A DNA stretch of 64,000 nucleotides, taken from assembly GCF_034119845.1 (NCBI RefSeq), contig NZ_CP139420.1:1032001-1096000 (forward strand), read 5' to 3'. Made by a program: the position numbers and the translations under genes. Below are positions 27,644-36,345 of the stretch, piece after piece (position 1 is the first letter of the stretch; each line of letters starts with the position of its first letter). The DNA is from Flavobacterium sp. NG2. GTDB taxonomy: Bacteria > Bacteroidota > Bacteroidia > Flavobacteriales > Flavobacteriaceae. The notes under the pieces are model-generated. The model did no database searches. It saw only the letters and a list, made by a program, of their open reading frames with translations, and was not told where the DNA came from.

Positions 27644-30037
27644 ATGAAAAAATTATTTAAAGTAGGGTTTTGGGAATTTATCGCTAGAATTGTACTTAAA
27701 AACAGACTTGCCATACTTGGTTTCATCATAGTCATCACCGTTTTCTTGGCTTTGCAATGGAAAAACATTCAGTTTTCATTCAGTGAAGCTAACTTACTTC
27801 CTGATGATAATAGTATTAACAATGAATACAATGCTTTTTTAGATAAATTTGGTGAAGAAGGAAATCTGATTGTTGTAGGGGTCAAAGACGATGCGTTTTT
27901 TACTCCCAAAGCATTTGCTGCTTGGAACAAATTGATGACTGATATCAAGAATCATAAAGAAATTGATTTGGTCGTATCCATCAATGATTTGAAGCAACTC
28001 AAAAAAAATGATTCTCTTCAAACTTTTGAGATGGTTCCTTTTGTGGATGTCAAAAAAACAAATTCTACCGCTTATTTGAATACCATCAAAAAAGACTTGT
28101 TTGAAAACATGCCTTTTTATGAGGGACTGTTATTCAACAAAAATAATGGTACCCTTCGTTCTGCGATATATATGGACAAGGAAATTGTGAATACCGCAGC
28201 TCGAAAAACCTATATTGTAAATGATTTTATTCCAAAAATTGAAGCTTTCGAAAAAGAAACAGGCATTGATTTGCGGGTTTCGGGTATGCCTTATATCCGT
28301 ACGCTAAATGCACTTAGTATTCTGGATGAAATAAGTTTGTTCATTGGTGTATCCCTTTTGATTACTTCGATGATATTCTTTTTCTTCTTCCGTTCATTTA
28401 GAGCCACTTTAATTGCGATACTAATAGTCATAGTAGGTGTGATGTGGACTTTTGGATTGCTTGGATTGTTTCATTATCAAATTACAGTTCTTACCGCATT
28501 AGTGCCAACATTAGTAATTGTTATTGGGATTCCCAACTGTATTTTTCTCACCAACAAATACCAACAAGAATATGTCGCTCACGGAAACAAAGCGCGTTCT
28601 TTGCAACGTGTAATTACCAAAGTAGGTACAGCGACCTTAATGACTAACTTGACCACAGCAGCTGGTTTTGCAACCTTTATCATCACTAATAGTGAATTGC
28701 TGAAAGAATTTGGAATTATTTCTTCGTTGAGTATTATGGCCTTGTTCTTTTTGTGCCTGATTACCATTCCAATTTATTATAGCTATCAACCAGTTCCTAA
28801 GGATAAGCATTTAGAACATTTAAGTCGTAATTATACCAAAGTTTTCATTCAATGGATTGAAAAAATGGTAAAATACAACCGTCGATATGTGTATGCTGTT
28901 GCGGTTGTTTTATTTATCATTAGTTCATTTGGAGCACTAAAAATTAAAACATCAGGGAGTTTGATTGAAGACATGCCTCAAAACACGAGTTTTTTCAAAG
29001 ATATTTTGTTTTTCGAAGAGGAATTCAATGGTGTAATGCCGCTTGAAATTACTATTGATACCAAAAGGAAAAAAGGAGTGATGAAAGCTTCGACTCTTCG
29101 AAAGATGGATGAATTGCAAAAAACGATTGAGGAGATTCCAGAATTATCAAAGCCTATTTCTATTTTAAATTTGGTCAAATATTCAAAACAAGCTTACTAT
29201 AATGGTAATCCTGACTATTATGAATTGCCTTCTTCACAGGAGCAAAGTTTTATTTTGAGCTACGCCAAAAACGCGACCAAAGACACCAAAAACAATATCA
29301 TGAAAAGTTATGTGGACAGCACGGGACAAACGGCTAGAATCACCACTTTTATGAAAGATATTGGAACAGGAAATATGGCTAAAATTGAAGAAAAGCTTCT
29401 GGCTAAAACCAATGAGATTTTCCCTAAAGACCGTTATGATGTAGTGATGACAGGTAAAGCTTTGGTTTTTGAAAAAGGAACAAAATACCTATTGGAGAAT
29501 TTATTAATGTCTTTGCTTTTTGCTATTTTCTTGATTTGCTTACTGATGGTTTTCATGTTCCGTTCATTCAAGATGGTAATAGTGTCGGTAATTCCAAATT
29601 TATTACCGCTGGTGATTACCGCAGGATTAATGGGGTATTTTGGAATTCCGTTGAAGCCTTCAACGATATTGGTTTTTAGTATTGCCTTTGGATTATCGGT
29701 TGATGATACGATTCACTTTTTGGCTCAATACCGCCAAGAACTTACTAATAACAAATGGAAGATTAAAAAATCTGTTTTCGCAACCATTCGAGAAGCGGGT
29801 GTGAGTATGTTCTATACTTCGGTAGTGCTTTTTGCGGGTTTCTCTGTTTTTCTATTGTCCGAATTTGGAGGTACTGTGGCCTTGGGAGGTTTAATTGCGA
29901 TGACCTTAGGTTTTGGAATGTTGTCCAACTTAATGCTATTGCCTTGTTTGGTTTTAACGTTAAATAAAACCTTGGCTAATGAACAAGAATTCAAAGAACC
30001 TACGATTGATGTTTTGAGTACTATTGAAGATAAATAA
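27644..30037 (+). CDS. MMPL/RND-family transporter
   Basis: A 797-aa RND superfamily protein of the MMPL/hopanoid-exporter group. It shows the usual 6+6 helix repeat, each half with one large periplasmic loop. Halves begin with a single helix (residues about 20-40; RRYVYAVAVVLFIISSFGALK near 415) and end in five helices, with the conserved proton-relay region near AFGLSVDDTIHFLAQYR. Such proteins often export lipids or other hydrophobic molecules; substrate unknown here. No periplasmic adaptor or outer-membrane partner is adjacent. Confidence 0.9.
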   Translation: MKKLFKVGFWEFIARIVLKNRLAILGFIIVITVFLALQWKNIQFSFSEANLLPDDNSINNEYNAFLDKFGEEGNLIVVGVKDDAFFTPKAFAAWNKLMTDIKNHKEIDLVVSINDLKQLKKNDSLQTFEMVPFVDVKKTNSTAYLNTIKKDLFENMPFYEGLLFNKNNGTLRSAIYMDKEIVNTAARKTYIVNDFIPKIEAFEKETGIDLRVSGMPYIRTLNALSILDEISLFIGVSLLITSMIFFFFFRSFRATLIAILIVIVGVMWTFGLLGLFHYQITVLTALVPTLVIVIGIPNCIFLTNKYQQEYVAHGNKARSLQRVITKVGTATLMTNLTTAAGFATFIITNSELLKEFGIISSLSIMALFFLCLITIPIYYSYQPVPKDKHLEHLSRNYTKVFIQWIEKMVKYNRRYVYAVAVVLFIISSFGALKIKTSGSLIEDMPQNTSFFKDILFFEEEFNGVMPLEITIDTKRKKGVMKASTLRKMDELQKTIEEIPELSKPISILNLVKYSKQAYYNGNPDYYELPSSQEQSFILSYAKNATKDTKNNIMKSYVDSTGQTARITTFMKDIGTGNMAKIEEKLLAKTNEIFPKDRYDVVMTGKALVFEKGTKYLLENLLMSLLFAIFLICLLMVFMFRSFKMVIVSVIPNLLPLVITAGLMGYFGIPLKPSTILVFSIAFGLSVDDTIHFLAQYRQELTNNKWKIKKSVFATIREAGVSMFYTSVVLFAGFSVFLLSEFGGTVALGGLIAMTLGFGMLSNLMLLPCLVLTLNKTLANEQEFKEPTIDVLSTIEDK

Positions 30038-30064
30038 AATACAAAATGGTTATGATTTATATGC

Positions 30065-30089
30065 TAAGCCCGTCGTTGCAACGGGCTTA
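30065..30089. terminator. Hairpin after the MMPL gene
   Basis: TAAGCCCGT (30065-30073) pairs with ACGGGCTTA (30081-30089), 7-nt loop. No T run, so a processing or REP-like hairpin is as likely as a terminator. Confidence 0.5.
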
Positions 30090-30135
30090 ATCATGCAAAA
30101 TAACCAGCTTTTATTATGTTTCGCTTTTAAATAAG

Positions 30136-30143
30136 TATCTTTG
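30136..30143 (+). promoter_or_regulatory. -7 promoter element TATCTTTG with long leader
   Basis: TAnnTTTG match 166 bp ahead of the mscS-like ATG at 30309, giving a leader of about 160 nt. The leader contains a hairpin AGTGG...CCACT (30231-30249 region) and an outer AGGC...GCCT pairing. Confidence 0.45.
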
Positions 30144-30308
30144 CGCTTTGATTTCGTTCAAATCTTGCAGTAAACTCAATAAGTGAAATTCTATCATTTG
30201 AACATCTTCAAGGCATGCTAATGATTTCAAAAGTGGAGTCCAGCAACCACTCAAAAAACGGGGCAAAATCGAAAAGCCTAACTAATAGAAAATAAAAATC
30301 TAATTAAT

Positions 30309-31145
30309 ATGGAAATAGACCAGCAAGTAACTGTTGTAAACAAATATTTTGATAAAATAACCGACTTTGGTTTTGAATACGCTCCTAAATTAATAGGGGG
30401 AATTATAGTATTGGTAATTGGATTATGGGTTACAAGAATAGTCACTAAAGCCGTTGGGAAATCATTAGAGAAATCTAAAATGGATCAATCTCTGGTTCCG
30501 TTTTTAACAAGCATAACAAATATTGTCTTAAAAGCATTAGTAGCCATCACTGTCATGGGAATGATTGGTATACAAATGACCTCGTTTGTAGCTATCATTG
30601 GTGCGGCTGGTTTGGCTGTAGGTATGGCGTTATCTGGAACACTTCAGAATTTTGCTGGTGGAGTTATTATTTTAATTCTTAAACCATTCAAAATTGGAGA
30701 TTTTATAGAAGCACAAGGGTATGTAGGAACCGTAAAAGAGATTAGCATTTTTGCCACCATGTTAAATACCTCTGATAAAAAATTAGTGATTATCCCTAAT
30801 GGACCTCTTTCGACAGGTGCCTTGACAAACTTTTCTGCTGAACCTACCCGAAGAGTCGACTGGACATTTGGAATTGCTTATGGCGATGATGTAGAAAATT
30901 TTAAAAGAGCTATCAATGATTTTATTGCTGATGATGCACGAATTTTAAAAGAGCCTGCGCCTTTCATTGGTCTTTCGGAACTTGCTGATAGTTCTGTAAA
31001 TTTTACAGTGAGAGTTTGGGTTGATGGTCCTGATTATTGGGGAGTATTCTTTGATATGAATGAAAAAGTATATACTAAGTTTGCTGATTACAACTTAAAT
31101 ATCCCATTTCCACAAATGGATGTTCACGTTCAAAACAACAGCTAA
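30309..31145 (+). CDS. MscS-family mechanosensitive channel (second copy)
   Basis: A 278-aa paralogue of the gene at 7933-8796. Membrane helices cover residues about 25-85, and the pore helix is AIIGAAGLAVGMALSGTLQNFAG. The beta domain has LKPFKIGDFIEAQGYVGTVKEI and KLVIIPNGPLSTG, and the C terminus ends NIPFPQMDVHVQ. It is a minimal MscS channel. It follows an unusually long predicted leader and stands alone between two intergenic gaps of more than 200 bp. Confidence 0.93.
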   Translation: MEIDQQVTVVNKYFDKITDFGFEYAPKLIGGIIVLVIGLWVTRIVTKAVGKSLEKSKMDQSLVPFLTSITNIVLKALVAITVMGMIGIQMTSFVAIIGAAGLAVGMALSGTLQNFAGGVIILILKPFKIGDFIEAQGYVGTVKEISIFATMLNTSDKKLVIIPNGPLSTGALTNFSAEPTRRVDWTFGIAYGDDVENFKRAINDFIADDARILKEPAPFIGLSELADSSVNFTVRVWVDGPDYWGVFFDMNEKVYTKFADYNLNIPFPQMDVHVQNNS

Positions 31146-31372
31146 AATTTCAATTATTACAATAGCGGTTCCATAAAAAAAGGCTGTTTTTTTTTCGAAT
31201 CACAAAAAGAATTCTAGCTATATAAACAATTAGATAATAGTTTTCAATAGGCTAGTCAATTGCGAAATAAATTCCTTATTTTTATTAATGACCAAAATTA
31301 AATCAACCTAATAAAGAAGATTTAAAAAAGGGTTTTATAACATAAATACCACTTAACTAGTACGTAAAAAAT

Positions 31373-33997
31373 ATGGCTCATACAATGTCTGAAACAGATA
31401 AATTAGCTGTTGCTAACAATTACAAAAATTGGAAAAAATGGGGCCCATATTTGGCCGAAAGACAATGGGGAACTGTCCGTGAAGATTATAGCAACGACGG
31501 TAATGCATGGGAATTTATCAACCATGATAAAGCCCGTAGTAATGCATATCGATGGGGTGAAGAAGGGATTGGTGGTTTTTGCGACTCCCGTGAAATTTTG
31601 TGCTTGGCACCCGCTTTTTGGAACGGAAAAGATCCGATTATAAAAGAACGTTTATTTGGGCTTACCAATAACCAAGGAAATCACGGAGAAGATGTTAAGG
31701 AACTTTATTTTCATCAGATTTCAACGCCAACGCATTCCTATAATAAATATCTATATAAATATCCTCAGAATGAATTTCCTTATGAGGAAATAATACAAAA
31801 CAATATTCGCGGTCGTGAAGATGCAGAGTTTGAACTTCTGGATACTGATAGCTTTAAAGATAATGCTTATTTTGATTGTTTTATCGAATATGCAAAAGCT
31901 GATATTGATGATATCTTGATGAAAGTGACGGTGGTCAATAGAGGAAAAGACACGGCAGAGATACATGTATTGCCGCATCTTTGGTTCCGTAATTTCTGGA
32001 AACACAACAACAGGCATCCGAGACCGAATATGCATTCGGTTTCTGAAAATACAATACTTTCTAGAAGTACCCGAAACGGCGATTATTATTTGTACCATAA
32101 CAAGGGCGAACAACTTTTCTGCGAAAACGAAACCAATAACGAACGTATTTATCACGCTCCTAATGAATACGAATACGTCAAAGACGGAATTAACAATCAC
32201 GTTATAAATGGAGATGCAACTGTAAATCCCGAAAAACTGGGGACCAAAGCAGCTATTTGGCATAAATTAGAACTAAAAGCAGGGGAAGAAAAGAGCATCA
32301 AAATACGTTTGAGCAATGTTGCTTTAGAAAATCCTTGGACTGATTTTGACAATCTATTTGAAGCAAGAAAAAAAGAATGCGAAACCTTTTATGATGGTGT
32401 CATAAGCAAAGACATTCCTAAGGAGCACCAAGCCATTGCAAAAAGCGCTTTCTCAGGTTTGTTGTGGACCAAGCAGTTTTATTACTACAACATACACAAA
32501 TGGATTTTTGGAGGAACGGACGAAGATCCTACTCATAGAAGTAAGGACTCCCGTAATTATAGCTGGCAACACCTTAATAACCGCCATATTATTTCGATGC
32601 CCGACAAATGGGAATATCCTTGGTATGCCGCTTGGGATTTGGCTTTTCACATGGCCTCTTTTGTCGAAATCGATCCTTGTTTTGCCAAACAACAACTGTT
32701 GCTAGTCCTACAAGAAAGTTATATGCACCCTAATGGCCAAATTCCAGCTTACGAATGGAATTTTAGCGATGTGAATCCTCCTGTTCACTCTTGGGCTGTT
32801 TGGACGGTTTATGACAAAGACAAAGAACGCACAGGAAAAGCAGATACAGCATTTCTTGAAAAAGCCTTTCAAAAACTCTTGATCAACTTTACTTGGTGGG
32901 TAAACCAAAAAGATACCAGTGGTACTGATTTGTTTGAAGGCGGATTTTTGGGTCTGGATAACATTGGGGTTTTTGATAGAAACCACATGCCTGAGGGAAT
33001 CAAAAAAATGCAACAAGCTGATGCTACGAGCTGGATGGCGATGTTCTCTTTGAATATGTTGCGCATGTCGCTAGAATTAGCCAAAACTAACAAAATATAC
33101 GAAGAAGTATCGGCTAAGTTTTTCCGTCATTTCTTGAACATTGCTTGGGCGATGCACCATATTGGTAAAAAAGATATTTCGCTTTGGGATGATGAAGACA
33201 ATTTCTACTATGATGTAGTCGAAATGGCTGATGGCAGTGCAGAACGTTTGAGAGTACGCTCATTAGTGGGAGTTATTCCATTGTTTGCAGTCGAAATCAT
33301 GAATAAAAACCTATTCGAAGAATTAAAAGACTTCCGAAGACGTGCTAACGAAATCATCAGAACCCGCCCAGATTTGGCTTCCTTAATTTCGAACTTAGAA
33401 AGCGCAAATGAAGAGGGGAATTATCTATTTTCTATCATGCGTGGATTTAGGTTGGAACACCTTCTAGTGCGTTTATTGGACGAAAAAGAGTTCCTTTCAG
33501 ATTATGGAATCCGTTCACTGTCAAAATACCATGAGGAAAATCCTTTTATATTTGGAAACGAAGGGCATCACCGCATTCAGTACGAACCAGGCGAAAGCCG
33601 TTCGAATATGTTTGGTGGTAACTCTAACTGGCGTGGTCCTATCTGGATGCCACTGAATTATATGATTATTACGTCTTTGCGTAAATACTATACCTTCTAC
33701 GGCCCAACCTACGTTTATGAATTCCCAACCGGTTCAGGTGTAAAAATGAACCTAAAGGAAATCGCTAACGAATTGACGAAACGCTTAATCAAGCTTTTCG
33801 AACGTAATTCAGAGGGTAAATTCCAATACCATTCGGATGACCTAGAAAACCATTTCGCCAAAGACGAACATTTCAGAAACGAGCATATGTTCTATGAGTT
33901 CTTTGATGGTGATACGGGTAAAGGACTTGGCGCTTCCCACCAAACAGGATGGACAGCCCTTATAGCCAACTTAATCCTAGACCTAGAGAAGAATTAA
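31373..33997 (+). CDS. GH63-type glucosidase (MGH1-like)
   Basis: An 874-aa cytoplasmic-looking glycoside hydrolase with no signal sequence. The C-terminal half is an (alpha/alpha)6 catalytic domain of the GH63/MGH1 type: GGTDEDPTHRSKDSRNYSWQHLN, PWYAAWDLAFHMASF, DATSWMAMFSLNML, and GPIWMPLNYMIITSLRKYY carry the acidic and aromatic residues expected of the active site. The N-terminal beta-rich half begins with WKKWGPYLAERQWGTVREDYS. The family acts on alpha-glucosides such as glucosylglycerate-like or oligosaccharide substrates; the exact substrate is unknown. Monocistronic, with a terminator immediately after. Confidence 0.85.
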   Translation: MAHTMSETDKLAVANNYKNWKKWGPYLAERQWGTVREDYSNDGNAWEFINHDKARSNAYRWGEEGIGGFCDSREILCLAPAFWNGKDPIIKERLFGLTNNQGNHGEDVKELYFHQISTPTHSYNKYLYKYPQNEFPYEEIIQNNIRGREDAEFELLDTDSFKDNAYFDCFIEYAKADIDDILMKVTVVNRGKDTAEIHVLPHLWFRNFWKHNNRHPRPNMHSVSENTILSRSTRNGDYYLYHNKGEQLFCENETNNERIYHAPNEYEYVKDGINNHVINGDATVNPEKLGTKAAIWHKLELKAGEEKSIKIRLSNVALENPWTDFDNLFEARKKECETFYDGVISKDIPKEHQAIAKSAFSGLLWTKQFYYYNIHKWIFGGTDEDPTHRSKDSRNYSWQHLNNRHIISMPDKWEYPWYAAWDLAFHMASFVEIDPCFAKQQLLLVLQESYMHPNGQIPAYEWNFSDVNPPVHSWAVWTVYDKDKERTGKADTAFLEKAFQKLLINFTWWVNQKDTSGTDLFEGGFLGLDNIGVFDRNHMPEGIKKMQQADATSWMAMFSLNMLRMSLELAKTNKIYEEVSAKFFRHFLNIAWAMHHIGKKDISLWDDEDNFYYDVVEMADGSAERLRVRSLVGVIPLFAVEIMNKNLFEELKDFRRRANEIIRTRPDLASLISNLESANEEGNYLFSIMRGFRLEHLLVRLLDEKEFLSDYGIRSLSKYHEENPFIFGNEGHHRIQYEPGESRSNMFGGNSNWRGPIWMPLNYMIITSLRKYYTFYGPTYVYEFPTGSGVKMNLKEIANELTKRLIKLFERNSEGKFQYHSDDLENHFAKDEHFRNEHMFYEFFDGDTGKGLGASHQTGWTALIANLILDLEKN

Positions 33998-34017
33998 AGA
34001 TTTAAGCATAAAATTCA

Positions 34018-34053
34018 CAATCCCGTTTGCCTTGGTAAACGGGATTTTTTTGT
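34018..34053 (+). terminator. Rho-independent terminator after glucosidase gene
   Basis: AATCCCGTTT pairs with AAACGGGATT around a short GCCTTGGT loop, followed by seven T. Confidence 0.9.
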
Positions 34054-34090
34054 TTTAGGCGCAGAAGATTTGGCATTTTCAGGAATGATT

Positions 34091-34152
34091 GTTCCTGCTT
34101 TCGGCTGTATCTCTCCGTTTCACTACGAGGATGCCGCCTCAATCAGGGCTAG
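34091..34152 (-). repeat. Variable-stem palindromic repeat, family 1 (copy E, diverged)
   Basis: Read on the minus strand it has the arms AGCCCTGATTGAGGCGGCATC and GATACAGCCGAAAGCAGGAA of the family at 53.5, 51.5 and 41.6 kb. The central stem is reduced to CTC/GAG. It marks the left edge of the accessory region. A perfect hairpin TCGCTAC-TTT-GTAGCGA follows at 34251-34267. Confidence 0.6.
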
Positions 34153-34277
34153 TGAGAAAATTCTGTTTTTGTTTGGATGTTTTTTATATATTTGGAGAAA
34201 TATTAATGCGCTTCATTATAGCGAGAATCTACCCAAAATCAGGTGAATTGTCGCTACTTTGTAGCGAGTATATACAA

Positions 34278-34291
34278 GTTGTAGCCAATAC
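34278..34291 (+). repeat. Left border of the OLD gene unit
   Basis: GTTGTAGCCAATAC lies 12 bp before the OLD ATG. Its reverse complement, with one difference, is at 36120-36133, 4 bp after the OLD stop codon. Confidence 0.7.
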
Positions 34292-34303
34292 TAAAAAAAC
34301 TGT

Positions 34304-36115
34304 ATGAAATTAGAAACTATAAAAATCAAAAACTTTAGAGGTTATCAATCTGAAACTATAATTCCAGTTTCTAACTTGACAGCATTTATTGGAAAAAACG
34401 ATGCCGGCAAATCTACAATTCTGGAAGCTCTAGAAATATTTTTCAATAATTCACTAGTTTCCTGTGAAAGAGAAGATTTAAATGTTAATGCCGATAACAA
34501 TCAAATTGAAATATCTTGTGTATTTTCAGGCTTCCCAGATGATTTAATAATTGATGCAGCAAATCCTACAAGTCTTGCTGCTGAATACTTACTAAATTCG
34601 GAAAATAGGCTTGAAATTAAAAAGGTATTTCCAGCCACAGCTGCGAAACCAAAAGAGAAAGTATACATAATTTGTAATCACCCAACAATTGAAAATGGAA
34701 ATGATTTATTAACTCTTAAAAAAACTGAACTAAAACAAAGAGCTACTCAAACCTTAAATATTCCATCGGAAAATTTTAATGGAAATATAAATTCATCAAT
34801 TCGCCTTGCTATTTGGAACTCATTCGAGAATCTCGAACTACAAGAAACAGAATTGCTAGTTGATAAAGAAGATACCAAAAAAGTCTTTGACACTTTAAAA
34901 TCTTATTTACCGTTATACGCTCTTTTTCAATCAGACAGACAAAGTAAAGATGATGATAAAGAAGTAACTGACCCGATGAAAATTGCTGTTCAACAAGCTT
35001 TATCTGAATTAACAGCAGAACTTGAATATATAAAAGAACAGGTTAGAAATAAAGCTATCGATACAGCAAATAGAACATTAGAAAAACTTAGAGAAATGTC
35101 TCCTGAGTTAGCAAATGCACTAATTCCCGAATTTAAAACCGAACCAAAATTTGATTCGCAATTTAAATTAACTATAAAATCTGAAGAAGACATACCAATT
35201 AACAAGCGAGGTAGCGGAATTCGTCGACTAATTCTACTAAACTTCTTTAGAGCGGAAGCTGAAAGATTGAGAGCTCAAAATCAAGGTAATCAAATAATTT
35301 TTGCCTTTGAAGAGCCTGAAACCTCTCAACATCCTGACCATCAAGAAATGCTTATTGAAGCATTTAAAGAATTATCAAATACAGGTAATTCTCAAATAAT
35401 CTTAACAACACATACTCCTGCCCTAGCTGGCTTAATTCCACTGAATAGTTTGCGTTTTATTCAAAAGAATGGAAATGATAGAACTGTGGAGTTGGGGACT
35501 GAAGATGTATTTATAAAAGTTGCTGATACATTAGGCATTTTAGCTGACCCTATTTCTAAAAATGCAAATGCAATTTTGTTAGTAGAAGGTAAAAGTGATG
35601 TTGCATTTGTAAACCATACAGCTACTCAACTTAAAAGTGGAGGTCACATTACACATACATTTGAAGATAAAAGAATAGCAATAGTTCCTATTGGAGGTTG
35701 TGGTAATTTAAAACATTGGACAACACTTCGTCTTATCGAACAATTTGCAATTCCTTATGGTGTTATATTGGATTCTGATAAAGGCACAAATGAAGAACAA
35801 GCCAACGTTAACACAATCCAAGAATTAAAAGATAAGGGAGTAAAAGCATATCTAACATTAAAGCGTGAACCTGAAAATTATATACATCTTGATGTTCTTA
35901 ATTTACCAGCTGGAAGTACCTTTACTTTTACCGATACTTGCGACGCCAAAGTATTAATAGCAGCTCAAAAAATATCTAGAAAACAAAATGTACTTGAAGA
36001 CTATTGGACTCTTATGACAGTAAACCAAATAAGAGAAGTTGAAAAGTATAACGATAATGGTGTTGAAAAACATGAATTTACAGAAATGTTCACTGACCTA
36101 TTAAGTATTGTGTAG
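34304..36115 (+). CDS. OLD-family ATP-dependent endonuclease (AAA + TOPRIM)
   Basis: A 603-aa protein with an N-terminal SMC/RecF-like ATPase and a C-terminal TOPRIM nuclease. Walker A is GKNDAGKST (residues about 30-38), preceded by IKNFRGYQ. The signature/Walker B region is FAFEEPETSQHPDHQE with the switch histidine in ILTTHTPALAG. The TOPRIM metal residues are in ILLVEGKSDVAF (Glu) and GVILDSDKGT (Asp-x-Asp). OLD proteins of this size act alone (class 1, as in phage P2) or with a UvrD-like helicase (Gabija). No helicase gene is adjacent, so this is a solitary type. It is bordered by a private inverted repeat and lies in an accessory region, consistent with a defence or mobile-element role. 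Confidence 0.9.
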   Translation: MKLETIKIKNFRGYQSETIIPVSNLTAFIGKNDAGKSTILEALEIFFNNSLVSCEREDLNVNADNNQIEISCVFSGFPDDLIIDAANPTSLAAEYLLNSENRLEIKKVFPATAAKPKEKVYIICNHPTIENGNDLLTLKKTELKQRATQTLNIPSENFNGNINSSIRLAIWNSFENLELQETELLVDKEDTKKVFDTLKSYLPLYALFQSDRQSKDDDKEVTDPMKIAVQQALSELTAELEYIKEQVRNKAIDTANRTLEKLREMSPELANALIPEFKTEPKFDSQFKLTIKSEEDIPINKRGSGIRRLILLNFFRAEAERLRAQNQGNQIIFAFEEPETSQHPDHQEMLIEAFKELSNTGNSQIILTTHTPALAGLIPLNSLRFIQKNGNDRTVELGTEDVFIKVADTLGILADPISKNANAILLVEGKSDVAFVNHTATQLKSGGHITHTFEDKRIAIVPIGGCGNLKHWTTLRLIEQFAIPYGVILDSDKGTNEEQANVNTIQELKDKGVKAYLTLKREPENYIHLDVLNLPAGSTFTFTDTCDAKVLIAAQKISRKQNVLEDYWTLMTVNQIREVEKYNDNGVEKHEFTEMFTDLLSIV

Positions 36116-36119
36116 AAAA

Positions 36120-36253
36120 GTACTGGCTACAACAGCCGTTTGGCAAGATTGCTAATTTTGTGGTAGATTCACGTTCACGTTTCGCAAGAAATTTTATCTT
36201 TAACAGAAAATATAAGGTTACGAATTTCGCAACCTCGCCAAGCGACATAACGT
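36120..36253 (+). repeat. attC-like site after the OLD gene
   Basis: It begins with GTACTGGCTACAAC, complementary to the left border at 34278-34291, and continues with a 21-bp block (36131-36151, AACAGCCGTTTGGCAAGA and three more) that recurs exactly at 38428-38448. Arms at 36137-36160 and 36221-36244 form a long imperfect stem (18 of 24 positions identical in inverted sense, most of the rest transitions). It ends in GACATAACGT, where an IS has inserted. Without the IS it would read AACGTT into the border of the next gene. The layout matches integron attC sites (R''-L''-L'-R'), but the core is not the standard GTTRRRY. Confidence 0.55.
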
Positions 36254-36318
36254 CAGGCTGTGAAAAAACCTCTATTTTCTCCAAAAATCCATAAATTATA
36301 CAGTACTACAACCCCAAT

Positions 36319-36337
36319 AAAGCCTTTTTAAGAAGGC
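36319..36337. terminator. Hairpin at the IS left end
   Basis: AGCCTT pairs with AAGGCT, followed on the plus strand by a T run. It may shield the transposase from outside transcription. Confidence 0.5.
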
Positions 36338-36345
36338 TCTTTTTT

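Noticed and set aside
34089..34307. Open frame of 72 codons ahead of the OLD gene
   Set aside because: It runs through the palindromic repeat and the cassette border and overlaps the OLD start; no protein-like features.
34304..36115. Gabija system (GajA with GajB)
   Set aside because: No UvrD/PcrA-like helicase gene follows; the next gene is a transposase in the opposite direction.
36090..36284. Minus-strand open frame of 64 codons after the OLD gene
   Set aside because: It covers the attC-like hairpin and the IS end; non-coding structure explains it.
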